From NCBI GenBank assembly GCA_964410625.1, contig CAYPHY010000016.1:1-64000 (forward strand): 64,000 nt of DNA, read 5' to 3'. The position numbers and the translations under genes were made by a program. Below the pieces are notes generated by a model. It was not told where the DNA came from, did not search any database, and worked only from the letters and a program-made list of their open reading frames with translations. Shown in pieces: positions 27,136-36,405 of the stretch. This stretch comes from CAYPHY01 sp964410625 (GTDB lineage Bacteria; Chloroflexota; Anaerolineae; Promineifilales; Promineifilaceae). Each line of letters opens with the position of its first letter. Position 1 is the first letter of the stretch.

Positions 27136-27897
27136 CTAGGAGTAAATGACGCGCTCCTGCTTGCCATGGCCATTCTGGCTATGCCCATCGGCCGCTCCCG
27201 GCTCAATGTGCTTGATAATTTTGGCAGGAACTCCTCCAACAACTGTGTGGGCTGGCACATCCCTGGTTACGACCGCCCCGGCGGCCACCACCGCGCCCTT
27301 CCCGATGCGAACCCCATCGGTGATAACGGCGCCAGCCCCCAACCAGACATCATCTTCGATGACAATGCCCTCGGCCGTGATCCCTTGTTCAACAAATGGG
27401 CGCTGGGGATCATCAAATACATGATTGACGGCGATGATTTGGGTGAAGGGCGAAGTATAGACCCGGTCGCCGATGGTAACGCCGCCTTGTCCGCGAATGA
27501 TGGTGTATTCACCGATGAGGCTGTTGCGGCCGATCTTGATCCGCGAATGGGGCATGGAGCGAAAGTTGTAAACATGGAGCACGGCTCCATGCATCACAAT
27601 GCTCTCCGTGCCAATCTCAATGCCGTTGGGACAGGCGTGGAGGTAACTCCCCTCGTCTAAATAAACACCGTGACCGAGGCGAATGTGATTGGCAAAACGC
27701 AAGCGGACGTTTTTCTCAATCGCCGCCCAGCCGTCCATTTGTAAAATTAGACGGTAGAGCAAGCCGCGTATGGCAATGCCAACAATCGTTGGTATCCAAC
27801 CAATTAAGAAAAAGAGAGTCTGTTCGAGGAGATAACGGCCGCTGCTGGATGCCTGGCGCTGCAAATATAAGTTAACGCCGTGGCGTGCCGAAGACAT
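27136..27897 (-). CDS. Hexapeptide-repeat acyltransferase
   Basis: A 253-residue left-handed beta-helix acyltransferase. Repeats such as RIKIGRNSLIGEYTII, GVTIGDRVY, GIVIEDDVWLGAGAVI and VRIGKGAVVAAGAVV follow the [LIV]-G-x4 pattern, and NHVFDDP supplies the catalytic His typical of the WbbJ/LacA group. A hydrophobic segment (LFFLIGWIPTIVGIAI) near residues 30-45 suggests membrane contact. It would acetylate a sugar of the surface glycan with acetyl-CoA. It is the first gene of the minus-strand glycan locus; 574 bases without a gene lie upstream. Confidence 0.88.
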   Translation of the reverse strand: MSSARHGVNLYLQRQASSSGRYLLEQTLFFLIGWIPTIVGIAIRGLLYRLILQMDGWAAIEKNVRLRFANHIRLGHGVYLDEGSYLHACPNGIEIGTESIVMHGAVLHVYNFRSMPHSRIKIGRNSLIGEYTIIRGQGGVTIGDRVYTSPFTQIIAVNHVFDDPQRPFVEQGITAEGIVIEDDVWLGAGAVITDGVRIGKGAVVAAGAVVTRDVPAHTVVGGVPAKIIKHIEPGAADGHSQNGHGKQERVIYS

Positions 27898-28471
27898 CAG
27901 AATGGCTGTGAGTAGCTATCAGTAGCGATTAGAGTGGATAAACGGCGAAAAAGATTGGATGAAAAAGGCTGGTTGACGGAGTGGCTTGCAACTGGCTATC
28001 AATAATTTGGCGAATGGAACGTGGAAAGTATGCAAGCTCCGCCCTTACTCCAGTGAAGGCTGGATTGTGTATGAGTAGAAGCATATAGCGAGTGGCGAGC
28101 ACGATGCGCGAACGGAAACCTTAGCTTAAGGGCGTTGCGACGCTTTCGCCATGCGCGTTGTCTGAACGTGATTTTCGACCGGCCTGGATATGACTGGAAC
28201 TCAAAAAACTACAGGATTATTTAGCCATCCAGGTAACGTCGGCTGAAATGAAATCTACAATGCGCTCGTTACATATTGACAAAACAATCTATGAGCCTGG
28301 AACTGCTTGGCTTCCCTTATAAGCCAGTAGCGACGACTGTCTTAACCCTGCCTATCTTACACGATTCTCTTACAATGATCCTTACGTTTATAGCGGTAAA
28401 ATGGGCCGAACTTTAAATTTTAACACCTTTTTTACGGCCGACAGAGCCAATAAAAGTTAGCCCATCATTAG
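27898..28471. other. Gene-free stretch, 574 bases
   Basis: No frame with coding character, no strong hairpin and no word repeat was seen here. It should hold the promoter of the glycan locus that runs leftward from 27897 and the 3' region of the gene ending at 28472. A TTGACA at 28277-28282 on the plus strand lacks a matching -10 element, so no promoter is called. Confidence 0.6.
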
Positions 28472-30154
28472 CTACCGAAAGACAACCGAGGCAAAGATGT
28501 TGTTGGTTCCCGTAGGCATAATCGTGATCAGCCCATTGCCAACATTATCCGTCTCGGATGACTCGACAATATCATTTTGGCTGTCAATCACTGCCCAGAA
28601 GGAATAAACGCCTGCCTCCAGGTCACTGACCTCCATGGTAATCTGGTGGGTGCTGCGATTCCAGGCACAGCCATTAACGGGGGCGTTCTCGGCCGCCGGA
28701 TCAAACACGACCGTAGCCAAAACTTGAGTCAGCGCAGCGTCGCCGTATAGGGTGATTTCAAATGGTTCCGACACAGTGGCCGTCCCATTGTTGAAGAAGT
28801 GGATGGTCAAATTGACTGTAGCGGTTCCGCCCGGCTGGTCAACCTGACCGTTACCGCCGCTGATTATTCCAATAGCTAGATTAGCGGCCGTTGGTTGCGA
28901 CATCACAAATGCCTGGAACGCCTGCCCTAAGAGGGTCAGCGCATCCTCACTCCCTGCTGCAAAATCGTCATAGTTTTGCAGCAACAAATTACTCGCCCCG
29001 CCTGACCAGTGGGGTAAGGTGATCAGGCTATACCAGTTCCACTGCTGGACAAGACGATTTCCATCCAACGGAAAGCCCAGTTCTTCATCTATGGCCTCGC
29101 TGCTCTCCAACCAGTTAGCAACCGCATGAAAGAACGCCAGCACTCGTTCAGGTGTAAAGCAATTGCCTAACTCATCGGTAATCGCACAAGCCTCAGAATC
29201 CGGATCATCAAAGGGGTAGAGCAGGGTTAGCTCACTCAGGATCAGTGGCTTCTCTTGTTGTTGGTGTTCCTTCATCCAGGTGCGAAAGGCCAACAATTGC
29301 TGGATAAACAGGTCCAAATCATCATGTTCCGCCACACATATGACGTCTGGGTGAGGATCAACATCGGTGTGGGAAGGCGGGCACAACGCCGGGTTTCCAC
29401 CGGAGGAAAGCAGAGCCAACGCCGGATCGGTGCCAAGCGCAATTTTGCCGTCGGCGTCTGTTCCAGCGGCCGTCTTTTCAGCCAGGATATTGAGATGGAT
29501 GGTCCACACATCAACCGGCATGGGAACGCCGTAGAAAGCAAGATAGGTATCCCAAACGATGTCCAGATATTGCAAACGGCCGGGAGTCGCCATTGATAGT
29601 GCGCCTACTGCCACATAGGCAGTGGGGTCGGCTCGCTTGATAAATTCGTAGGCTTCGTGATAGGCGTGGGCATAGACATCAGGCATGGTATTGTCTTGAA
29701 CGCTGTTTGCCACATCCGGCTCGTTGCCGACGATAATCAGCGCGCCGGGGTTATCACGCAATACCTGTCCTAAACCGGCATCGGTCAATGGCGGCGTAAA
29801 GGTATAGGTCGGCTGGCGCACGCCATTGACAATGTCTTGCCGCACACGAATCATATAGACAAAGGTCACATCATCGGGCGTTTCAGAGCCGACGTCATAG
29901 GCGTGGTAGTTTTGAAACCACCCTGCCCCCAACGTTGAAATCCACTGTTTGGACTCGGTAAAATCGAGTCCGGGTGGATCGGTAAAGTTCAGTAATTGAG
30001 TAACCCCAAAGCGGCAATTGACGCCGTTAATCACAGTGCTTTCTTTGCCAGCTTGCAACGGAATAACTGATAACAAAGCGGTGATCAGTACCAAAGCGAA
30101 AACGACCGCAGCCAACGCTGTTTGCCAAAGTCTTGATTCCTGTTTAACCAACAT
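28472..30154 (-). CDS. Secreted glycoside-hydrolase-like protein with CARDB-type C-terminus (paralog)
   Basis: A 560-residue exported protein that closely follows the architecture of 17687-19405. A signal segment (TALAAVVFALVLITALLSV) precedes a barrel-like domain with IIVGNEPDV (E145) and LILSELTLLYPF (E308) in the GH-A acid/base and nucleophile positions, then a CARDB-like sandwich (VNLTIHFFNNGTATV, IDSQNDIVESSETDNV). Shared stretches such as MATPGRLQYLDIVWDTY and AYHEAY show recent common ancestry. Unlike its paralog it stands alone, without a BNR partner. A C-terminal hydrophobic strand may only be part of the sandwich. Substrate unknown. Confidence 0.74.
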   Translation of the reverse strand: MLVKQESRLWQTALAAVVFALVLITALLSVIPLQAGKESTVINGVNCRFGVTQLLNFTDPPGLDFTESKQWISTLGAGWFQNYHAYDVGSETPDDVTFVYMIRVRQDIVNGVRQPTYTFTPPLTDAGLGQVLRDNPGALIIVGNEPDVANSVQDNTMPDVYAHAYHEAYEFIKRADPTAYVAVGALSMATPGRLQYLDIVWDTYLAFYGVPMPVDVWTIHLNILAEKTAAGTDADGKIALGTDPALALLSSGGNPALCPPSHTDVDPHPDVICVAEHDDLDLFIQQLLAFRTWMKEHQQQEKPLILSELTLLYPFDDPDSEACAITDELGNCFTPERVLAFFHAVANWLESSEAIDEELGFPLDGNRLVQQWNWYSLITLPHWSGGASNLLLQNYDDFAAGSEDALTLLGQAFQAFVMSQPTAANLAIGIISGGNGQVDQPGGTATVNLTIHFFNNGTATVSEPFEITLYGDAALTQVLATVVFDPAAENAPVNGCAWNRSTHQITMEVSDLEAGVYSFWAVIDSQNDIVESSETDNVGNGLITIMPTGTNNIFASVVFR

Positions 30155-30267
30155 GCTAACCCCCGTCTAATACGGAAACAGGTGTCCAGACAATATTACA
30201 CGCGGCAATGGTAGTTGCTCCCCAAGGCGAGTAAAAATGACTTGGACAACGAGCGAACGCCTAGGAT

Positions 30268-30287
30268 AATCTCCCTAGATGGAGATT
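30268..30287. promoter_or_regulatory. Operator-like inverted repeat
   Basis: AATCTCC and GGAGATT form perfect 7-base arms around a 6-base spacer (CTAGAT), 114 bases upstream of the secreted GH-like gene. Size and symmetry fit a dimeric regulator site. No regulator is encoded next to it, so this is a suggestion only. Confidence 0.3.
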
Positions 30288-30375
30288 GTGCACATGATAA
30301 CTTAAAATTGGGACTCAGGCAACCATCAATTTTCACGTATACGTTATACATCATGCTGAACCGATCCTGACCCGC

Positions 30376-30396
30376 TTCGGCCGCCTCGCGGCCGAA
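30376..30396. repeat. CGGCCG-based hairpin
   Basis: TTCGGCCGC and GCGGCCGAA pair perfectly over nine bases around a three-base loop. Both arms contain the abundant CGGCCG word, so the hairpin may simply be two neighbouring copies of that word. Confidence 0.5.
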
Positions 30397-30537
30397 ATGG
30401 GCTTGCTAGCGTTTCGAGCATAACCATAACTTCACCGGCGAAGAAGTAGCAATCGCCTGGCAACGGCCCGAAGCATATGGATATACACACATGTTGCCCT
30501 GGCTAACTTGCCCTATCGCCGGACGGTCGATAGTCCC

Positions 30538-31848
30538 CTATCCTGCTCGACGCGCGGCGGCAAGCAGCGCCGCCTGCCGTCCAACCACATCGAAGCAGTC
30601 GAGCTGGTTTTCACGCATCAGGCGTGTCGCGTAGGCCATCGCCTCGCGCTCATTCATCAATCCATCGTCCACCTCAGCCTCTAGCGCACGGGAAAGCCAC
30701 ATGCGGGCCTGGGCGGCGTAGGCGACAACCGCCGACGGCCGCCAGGCATCCCCACCGAACGCAAACACCTTGTTGGACGGCACGGCGTGGATGGTTCGCC
30801 GCAACATGTCGCAGGCGCTATAGGGATCGATGCTCCAGGCCCAGCACATATCAATATAGACGTTGGGGTAGTGCTTGGCGATGGCGATCAACTCGTTGCT
30901 GTACGGGTAGGCGTTGTGCATCAGCACAAAGCGTGCCTTTGGATAGCGCATCAACAGCCCACACAGATGTCCTGGACGAATGCGCTCGACCGGCATCCGT
31001 CCCGTGCCAGCATAGTAGCCGGTGTGGATCTTAAACGGCAGGTTGTGGACGATGGCTTGCTCGACGCCACGGGCCATACACCAGTCACCCAGGCAAAGAC
31101 GCTCACTTTCGCTCAGCGCCTGCCCACTGAGATGGCGCAGGAGCGCACGCTCGGCATCGGCGTCGCTGCGCTCCTCCCACAGCAGCGTGCGTTCATAAAC
31201 GTGTTGTGACTTGACGGCGATGGCGAGTGGCCCATGCGTGGCAAACAGCGCCTCGATGGCGTGACGCAGACTTTTGATTCCCTCGACTGCTATGCCGACC
31301 GCGTCGTATACCGCAGGCGCGTCAATATGGCCCCGGCAGAAGCTCGACCACGACAGATCGGAGAGGAAGAAGTCAGGGCCAGCGGGGTCCGGCGGACACT
31401 CCCAAAGGTAATCGTCGATCTGCACATGGTCAAGGTTGGCGACATCGCGGAGTAAGCGTAGCCGCTCGCCAGGCTGCCGCAGCTCCCGGTTGCGAGCCTG
31501 AGCCGCCTCAAGTTGCGCGGCCGTCAGTTCATCGATCTCCGCAATGCCGTAGACCTGGTGTGCGAGGAGGCGCACAGCTTCGCCATAGCCGGTGTGGCGG
31601 CAGCGTTGCCACGCGTCGCGCACGCCCGCCAGCCGACCGGCGAGGTCGGGGTCAGATGCGTCGAGCAGACGCCGCACGGCTTCCTCGCTTGCCCCTGCCA
31701 CCAGCAGGTCCGCCTGGATGTAGTTGTCGAACAGGTCTTGAAGCAGGTCAGGTCCCCCCTCCACAAATTCCTGCTCGCTGGGAAGGTGCTCATGGGTATC
31801 AATCAGACGGGTTTGGGCGATGTGCGCGGCAAGAGGACTCATCTTCAC
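30538..31848 (-). CDS. Amidohydrolase family protein
   Basis: A 436-residue metal-dependent hydrolase-like TIM barrel. The first metal motif is IDTHEHLPS near residue 17, in HxH form. Later FVLMHNAYPYSNEL, VYIDMCWAWS and FAFGGDAW (the C-terminal Asp) complete the usual amidohydrolase set, although the carboxylated Lys could not be fixed by eye. This subfamily includes proteins related to uronate isomerase and TIM-barrel decarboxylases; the substrate cannot be named. It is a single gene on the minus strand, with a 170-base divergent spacer before the plus-strand membrane protein. Confidence 0.78.
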   Translation of the reverse strand: MKMSPLAAHIAQTRLIDTHEHLPSEQEFVEGGPDLLQDLFDNYIQADLLVAGASEEAVRRLLDASDPDLAGRLAGVRDAWQRCRHTGYGEAVRLLAHQVYGIAEIDELTAAQLEAAQARNRELRQPGERLRLLRDVANLDHVQIDDYLWECPPDPAGPDFFLSDLSWSSFCRGHIDAPAVYDAVGIAVEGIKSLRHAIEALFATHGPLAIAVKSQHVYERTLLWEERSDADAERALLRHLSGQALSESERLCLGDWCMARGVEQAIVHNLPFKIHTGYYAGTGRMPVERIRPGHLCGLLMRYPKARFVLMHNAYPYSNELIAIAKHYPNVYIDMCWAWSIDPYSACDMLRRTIHAVPSNKVFAFGGDAWRPSAVVAYAAQARMWLSRALEAEVDDGLMNEREAMAYATRLMRENQLDCFDVVGRQAALLAAARRAG

Positions 31849-32018
31849 TCCTTTTCGTGTATGTTGAGTGTGCTCCCAGCTTCGTGCTGTCCCTCGATGG
31901 TAACACGCTCATTGTCAAAGTGTATAACAGGCTCTAGCCCACTACAAACAACGTTATCCCAGTACATAGGCATGGTATGCCATAGACATAGTGGGCGATT
32001 CACTGCTATCATTGCCCT

Positions 32019-33992
32019 ATGCAGCGTCGTGCATTCTTGCTACTGCTTGGTGGATTATTGGCCTTCAGTCTAGCCTATTTCGCGATCAACACCGATGTCG
32101 GTTCCGACCCCAAGCTCACCCTGGTGGTCTCGCAGGTGCTGTTTGAAAGTGGCAGCCCGTTCCTCAATCCCTACACGAATGATGAACTACTCGGCCGTCC
32201 CTTTGACGCTTACCTAGCCGATGGCACCATTCTGGAAGCAAACGGCCGCTACGTCCACTACTTCCCCCTCGGCCCCTCCTTGCTCTCGTTCCCCATTGTA
32301 GCCATTGCCCGCAGCCTCGGCGGCGACATGCGAACGGCCGACAACTATGCGCTACAACGGCTGCTGGCGGCCGTCACCGTCGCCCTGGTCTACTGGCTGG
32401 CCTTCGCCCTGGCTCGCGCCTATCTCAATTTCCGCACAAGCTTTGTCCTGTCGCTTGTTGTTGTCCTCGGCAGCTCTCTGATCAGCACATTGGGAACCGC
32501 GCTGTGGAGCCACAACTATGCCGTTCTCTGCACAGGTGGGGCGTTGTTGCTGATTGTACGCCAGCAACAAGGTAAATCGGCCTCGCTTTATCCGGCGATG
32601 CTCGGTCTATTGTTGTTTCTCTCCTTCCTCAACCGGCCGTCGTCCGTTGCTTTTATCCTGCCCGTGTTGCTCTATCTTCTCGGCTACCAGCGCCGCGCAT
32701 TCGCCATTGCCGCCTTGACCAGCGGGGGCTTGCTCCTCGGCTATCTGGCCTGGAATGCCACGGCAACCGGCTCCCCCCTGCCCAGCTACTTCTCGGCCGC
32801 TCGTCTACAGGCGGAGCGTGTGCCGCTGTGGGTGGGCGTCGTCGGCAACCTAATCGCTCCATCGCGGGGCTTGTTGGTTTTCAGCCCCTTCCTCTTACCC
32901 GTCATCGCCGGGTACGTGCTCTATGGGCGCAAGCTGCTCCGATTGCCGATTGTCTGGCTCTGCCTGGTCTGGTGTGCGTTGCAGCTTGTAATTATCGCCA
33001 GGGCTGCCAGTTGGTGGGGAGGATGGTCATTTGGCCCCCGTTTGCTGACGGACATTTGGCCGGGGCTGATTGTATTGATCGCCATCCTCTGGGCGTTTCT
33101 CCTGGAAGCGGGACAAACAAAAGCCAATCGAGCCTTCGCCCGAAATTTCGCCTATACCTTCCTGGCGCTTGGCACGTTAGCGGCCGTTCTGCACATCGTC
33201 CAGGGACTCAACAGCATACCGGCGTCACGCTGGAACGGCTACATCACTCCCGTGCCGCCCCCGTCCTCCGGTACGCTGTTCGGAGACCTGTTTAACTGGC
33301 GTTATGCCCAACCACTCGCCAGCAACGGGATGCTGTGTGCTATCGAACGCGACGCCGTTGTGCGTTATCCACAAGACAAGCTACCCATTAGACAAACCTT
33401 GTTAGGGGAAACACTCTGGGCGGTGGAGGGCCTCTCACGTTGGGGGTTGCCGCGAGATGCCAACGCGCTTGTGCCAGATGGGGCAAACGGCCCATCAGCC
33501 CCCACGCTCATTGGCACAGCGGCCGAACACAGCTTCTTGCCGGTTGTTACCGTTCCTGGTGGTTATTCCGCATTTTACCTGGGATGGTCAGCGCCCGATC
33601 GTTACGGTGATGAGCTTGAGATTCGCTGGTCACACTGCCGGAAAACGGAAATTTGGCTAGATTTGGAAACGGAAGCCAGCCAGGTTGTGCTGGAGATAAC
33701 CGGTCTGACCAACGGCCGCCAGGATGTCGAAATTGGGGTTAACGGCCAAGCGGTGGGAGTTATGAGCTGGGGCGACGAAGTGCAAACGCAGGCGATTACC
33801 TTCCCCGCCGCGCTGTTGCGCCGGGATGGGCTGACCCATCTGGAATTCTCCTTTCCACAGGCCCATTATCCCAACTGGCGCGATCAACGGCCGCTTGGTC
33901 TGGCACTGGTTAAGCTTAGCCTACACGAGTCCGTCGCCGGCGAACCTGTTCAGCCCGTTCCATCCGCCGAACCGGCCGCTTACCCACCCTAG
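32019..33992 (+). CDS. Multi-pass GT-C-like membrane protein with C-terminal extracytoplasmic domain
   Basis: A 657-residue protein. Residues 1-400 hold about ten to twelve membrane segments. The first large loop contains acidic residues after the first helix (NTDVGSDPKL) and the YVHYFPLGPSLLSFP turn seen in PMT/ArnT-like GT-C proteins that use polyprenyl-linked sugars. Residues about 500-650 form a soluble beta-rich domain (VEIGVNGQAVGVM). It would act outside the membrane, probably adding sugars to a lipid, glycan or protein. It is the only plus-strand gene in the left 52 kb and its TAG overlaps the stop of the convergent gene in the palindrome CTAG (33989-33992). Confidence 0.72.
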   Translation: MQRRAFLLLLGGLLAFSLAYFAINTDVGSDPKLTLVVSQVLFESGSPFLNPYTNDELLGRPFDAYLADGTILEANGRYVHYFPLGPSLLSFPIVAIARSLGGDMRTADNYALQRLLAAVTVALVYWLAFALARAYLNFRTSFVLSLVVVLGSSLISTLGTALWSHNYAVLCTGGALLLIVRQQQGKSASLYPAMLGLLLFLSFLNRPSSVAFILPVLLYLLGYQRRAFAIAALTSGGLLLGYLAWNATATGSPLPSYFSAARLQAERVPLWVGVVGNLIAPSRGLLVFSPFLLPVIAGYVLYGRKLLRLPIVWLCLVWCALQLVIIARAASWWGGWSFGPRLLTDIWPGLIVLIAILWAFLLEAGQTKANRAFARNFAYTFLALGTLAAVLHIVQGLNSIPASRWNGYITPVPPPSSGTLFGDLFNWRYAQPLASNGMLCAIERDAVVRYPQDKLPIRQTLLGETLWAVEGLSRWGLPRDANALVPDGANGPSAPTLIGTAAEHSFLPVVTVPGGYSAFYLGWSAPDRYGDELEIRWSHCRKTEIWLDLETEASQVVLEITGLTNGRQDVEIGVNGQAVGVMSWGDEVQTQAITFPAALLRRDGLTHLEFSFPQAHYPNWRDQRPLGLALVKLSLHESVAGEPVQPVPSAEPAAYPP

Positions 33993-35053
33993 CGGCTGGC
34001 TTGCCAGAGCGATTCGATGGCGTCTAACATCGCGGAAGGGTCGCGGCCGATCCGCAAGTGATAGGCGTGTGCGCCCTCCAGCAAGCGTTCAATACCGGCG
34101 AGGTTTCGCTCCCAGACAGGCCAACTGTCATAGAAAAGGCTGTTTTGCATCACGGCCGCCCAAACCGCCTCGGCCGTAGCGGGTTGCCACACCGTCTCCG
34201 GCTTCGCTTGCCGCTCCAGCAGGCATAAGGTCACCGCTCCGGCACTGACCGCCTCACTGACACAGTAACGGGGGTCTATCTGCGCCAGATCAACGACATA
34301 CTTCGTCTCATTCCGTACCCGCTCCGCGCGGACGTGCGGCCGAAAGTGCGGAAAAGCCGCCAGCATATCCTCGCGTAACTTGATCCGTCTGGTTGGAAAG
34401 CCAGCCAGCACAGGTGGGGCTGGTGGACGGGGTTCGGGAACGACATGCACCATGCTGTCCGACACAAGCGCGAAGCCCCCCTGCACCAGATGCAAGGCCG
34501 TTGTTGATTTACCTGTGTTGTGGGGGGCCATCAGCAAGAGTACGCGGCCGTCGCGCACCAGGCAAGAGGCATGGAGCATGGCATAGCCATTGGCAAGGCA
34601 GAAGTTGAGCAAGATCGTATTCAGCACGACCTGGGAAAACAGTTGCGGCCGCGCGGCCAACGCCTGATCAACGACCACACTTGCCCGCCCGGCCGCTAAA
34701 TCAGCATGGGCATACCCCCACCGGCCAAGCTGCATCGAAATCCAATCCCCCTGACCAGTATAAACAATCTGCTGCGTAATCCTTTCGACCTGCGCTGCTT
34801 CCGGCAATTGCAGCGAACGGACGATCACTTGTATTTTGAAGGCCGGTAATGATGGTGATATGAGTGGCACGGTGGAGAATTGTGGGCTGGAAAAGTCAAC
34901 GGCCGCCAGGACCCCCTCATCATTACTCTCTAGCTCCACCATCCGGCCGAAGATGTTGAAGGATCGCCCATAGAACGGCCGCTCATTACGCCGCCCCCAG
35001 AAATCTTCTAATTGGGCTTGATAAGCTTCATAGAGTCGGAATTTGTCGCTCAT
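33989..35053 (-). CDS. HPr-kinase-like P-loop protein
   Basis: A 354-residue protein whose second half resembles the HPr kinase/phosphorylase fold. The P-loop APHNTGKST is at 176-184, preceded by ANGYAMLHASCLV and followed by FALVSDSMVHV with the Walker-B-like Asp, as in HprK-related kinases found in polysaccharide and peptide-modification loci. It is coupled to the upstream flippase gene by an ATGA overlap (35050-35053) and belongs to a three-gene operon with an NTP_transf_5 protein. The usual HPr partner is not encoded nearby, so the phosphoacceptor is probably a small molecule, lipid or glycan precursor. That is inference. Confidence 0.78.
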   Translation of the reverse strand: MSDKFRLYEAYQAQLEDFWGRRNERPFYGRSFNIFGRMVELESNDEGVLAAVDFSSPQFSTVPLISPSLPAFKIQVIVRSLQLPEAAQVERITQQIVYTGQGDWISMQLGRWGYAHADLAAGRASVVVDQALAARPQLFSQVVLNTILLNFCLANGYAMLHASCLVRDGRVLLLMAPHNTGKSTTALHLVQGGFALVSDSMVHVVPEPRPPAPPVLAGFPTRRIKLREDMLAAFPHFRPHVRAERVRNETKYVVDLAQIDPRYCVSEAVSAGAVTLCLLERQAKPETVWQPATAEAVWAAVMQNSLFYDSWPVWERNLAGIERLLEGAHAYHLRIGRDPSAMLDAIESLWQASR

Positions 35054-36405
35054 TTTGATGCGCTACTTGTCGATGCCACCGGCAGTTTAGGACGAAGCCA
35101 GAAACGATAGAGCAAAGCCCCGATCAATGCCGCTGCCCAACCACCGGCGAGAAAGATGAGTACCATCTGCAAGGGGTTCGCCCCTAGCGCTTGGTACAGG
35201 GCAGCCTGGAGCAAGAGGATTGCCACCAGGGCCAATGAATAAGGCCACGGCCGGGTAGCGAGGAACAGGTTCATCCACACGGCCGCCATCCCATAACCAA
35301 TCATCCCCACACCCATCCAGCCCAGGAGCGGGCCGCCCAGCTCATACGCCTCACCAAATATCAGCGAAACAAGCCACTCACCCCACAGGAAGTAGAGGAT
35401 AGTGAGCAATGTTGTCGTGGTGACAATGAGCGCCAATGCCCTGGCTACGGTGCGGTCCGGCAGTTGGTTTCGCGCCACCTGTGCGGCCACGCGCGGGTAT
35501 AGCACCACCAGCACAGCCCCCGGCAAGAGCGACAGAACGCGGCGCAAGACGACGGCCGAAGCATAGCTGCCGGAGATGGCGGCCGAAAAGGCGCGGTTGG
35601 CGAAAATGACGTCCAGATTGAGCAGGGTCATGTAGGCCAGATAGGCCAGGAAGGCGGCCACCGACAGTCGCCACCCTGCGCCGAGTGAATCACGCGCGGC
35701 CTGACCGGCGGCCGGGGAACTCGGCGTCCAAACCCCTATGCCCAGTAGCAGCAACCCCATCGCCAGCGCGACCAGCGCAGCCATTGGCATCGTTGCCACT
35801 GCTGCCACCGCACCGCCACCCCAGGCCCCAACAAACAGCAGCACAAACAACAAGCGGGTAACGGCATAGGCGGAACGTGTCAGGCCGAAGGGGATAAATC
35901 GCTCTTGCCCTTGCAACATGCCGCTGACCACCGGACGGACAAAGAGAAAGAAGAGCATCAAGGCCGCCAGGGTCATGGCCGAGGCGGGGACCTTTAGCCA
36001 GCCAGCCACCACCTCGCGGCCGAGCCACAAGGCGGCCGCCAACGCCAGACCGATGAGCGAGCTATACCCCATATAGAGCCGAAAGAGCGCCCGTTGCTCC
36101 CCCTTTGCATCCTCCCGCCCGCTCGCCTCCGCCACATAACGAGCCACCACCGGCTGGAAGACGGCAAATGCCGTGCCGACCATCAGAAATAGAGCGTTTA
36201 TCGTCTGGACAATCGCAAAATCCCCCGGCGTCAGCGTGCGGCCGATAAAGACATGAAATAGATAGTCAACAACGTTGGCGATTCCATCCACCGCAAAGAG
36301 GAAGAGGGTCTGCAAGGCAGTGGACGTAAGCAGGCTCGCACCAAGTAAGGCGCGGGCAGGCCCCAGCGATGTGGATAGGCGTGGCAGCAGCGGCGCGGAT
36401 TTCAA
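35050..36405 (-). CDS. MATE/Wzx-like oligosaccharide flippase
   Basis: A 451-residue integral membrane protein with about 12 to 14 hydrophobic helices and sparse charged loops, typical of the MOP superfamily (Wzx, MurJ, Polysacc_synt). The first helices carry FLFAVDGIANVVDYLFHVFI and FAIVQTINALF, matching the family's conserved first segments. It would flip a lipid-linked oligosaccharide. Start and stop overlap both neighbours by ATGA (36402-36405 and 35050-35053), so expression is locked to the nucleotidyltransferase and HprK-like genes. With the Wzm/Wzt pair at 15.5-17.6 kb, two export routes exist within 20 kb. Confidence 0.82.
   Translation of the reverse strand: MKSAPLLPRLSTSLGPARALLGASLLTSTALQTLFLFAVDGIANVVDYLFHVFIGRTLTPGDFAIVQTINALFLMVGTAFAVFQPVVARYVAEASGREDAKGEQRALFRLYMGYSSLIGLALAAALWLGREVVAGWLKVPASAMTLAALMLFFLFVRPVVSGMLQGQERFIPFGLTRSAYAVTRLLFVLLFVGAWGGGAVAAVATMPMAALVALAMGLLLLGIGVWTPSSPAAGQAARDSLGAGWRLSVAAFLAYLAYMTLLNLDVIFANRAFSAAISGSYASAVVLRRVLSLLPGAVLVVLYPRVAAQVARNQLPDRTVARALALIVTTTTLLTILYFLWGEWLVSLIFGEAYELGGPLLGWMGVGMIGYGMAAVWMNLFLATRPWPYSLALVAILLLQAALYQALGANPLQMVLIFLAGGWAAALIGALLYRFWLRPKLPVASTSSASK

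Larger units (their letters stand above)
30155..30537. other. Gene-free stretch, 383 bases, with possible coding remnant
   Basis: This is the upstream region of the secreted protein gene ending at 28472. It contains an operator-like palindrome (30268-30287) and a CGGCCG-based hairpin (30376-30396). Plus-strand frames around 30372-30530 read with coding-like character in short pieces (RFGRLAAEMGLLAF, then NFTGEEVAIAWQRPEAYGY) broken by stops and a frame change, so this may be a decayed gene. The family was not recognised. Confidence 0.35.

Noticed and set aside
28277..28282. TTGACA as promoter in the 27.9-28.5 kb gap
   Set aside because: It points along the plus strand, has no -10 element at usable spacing, and no plus-strand gene follows.
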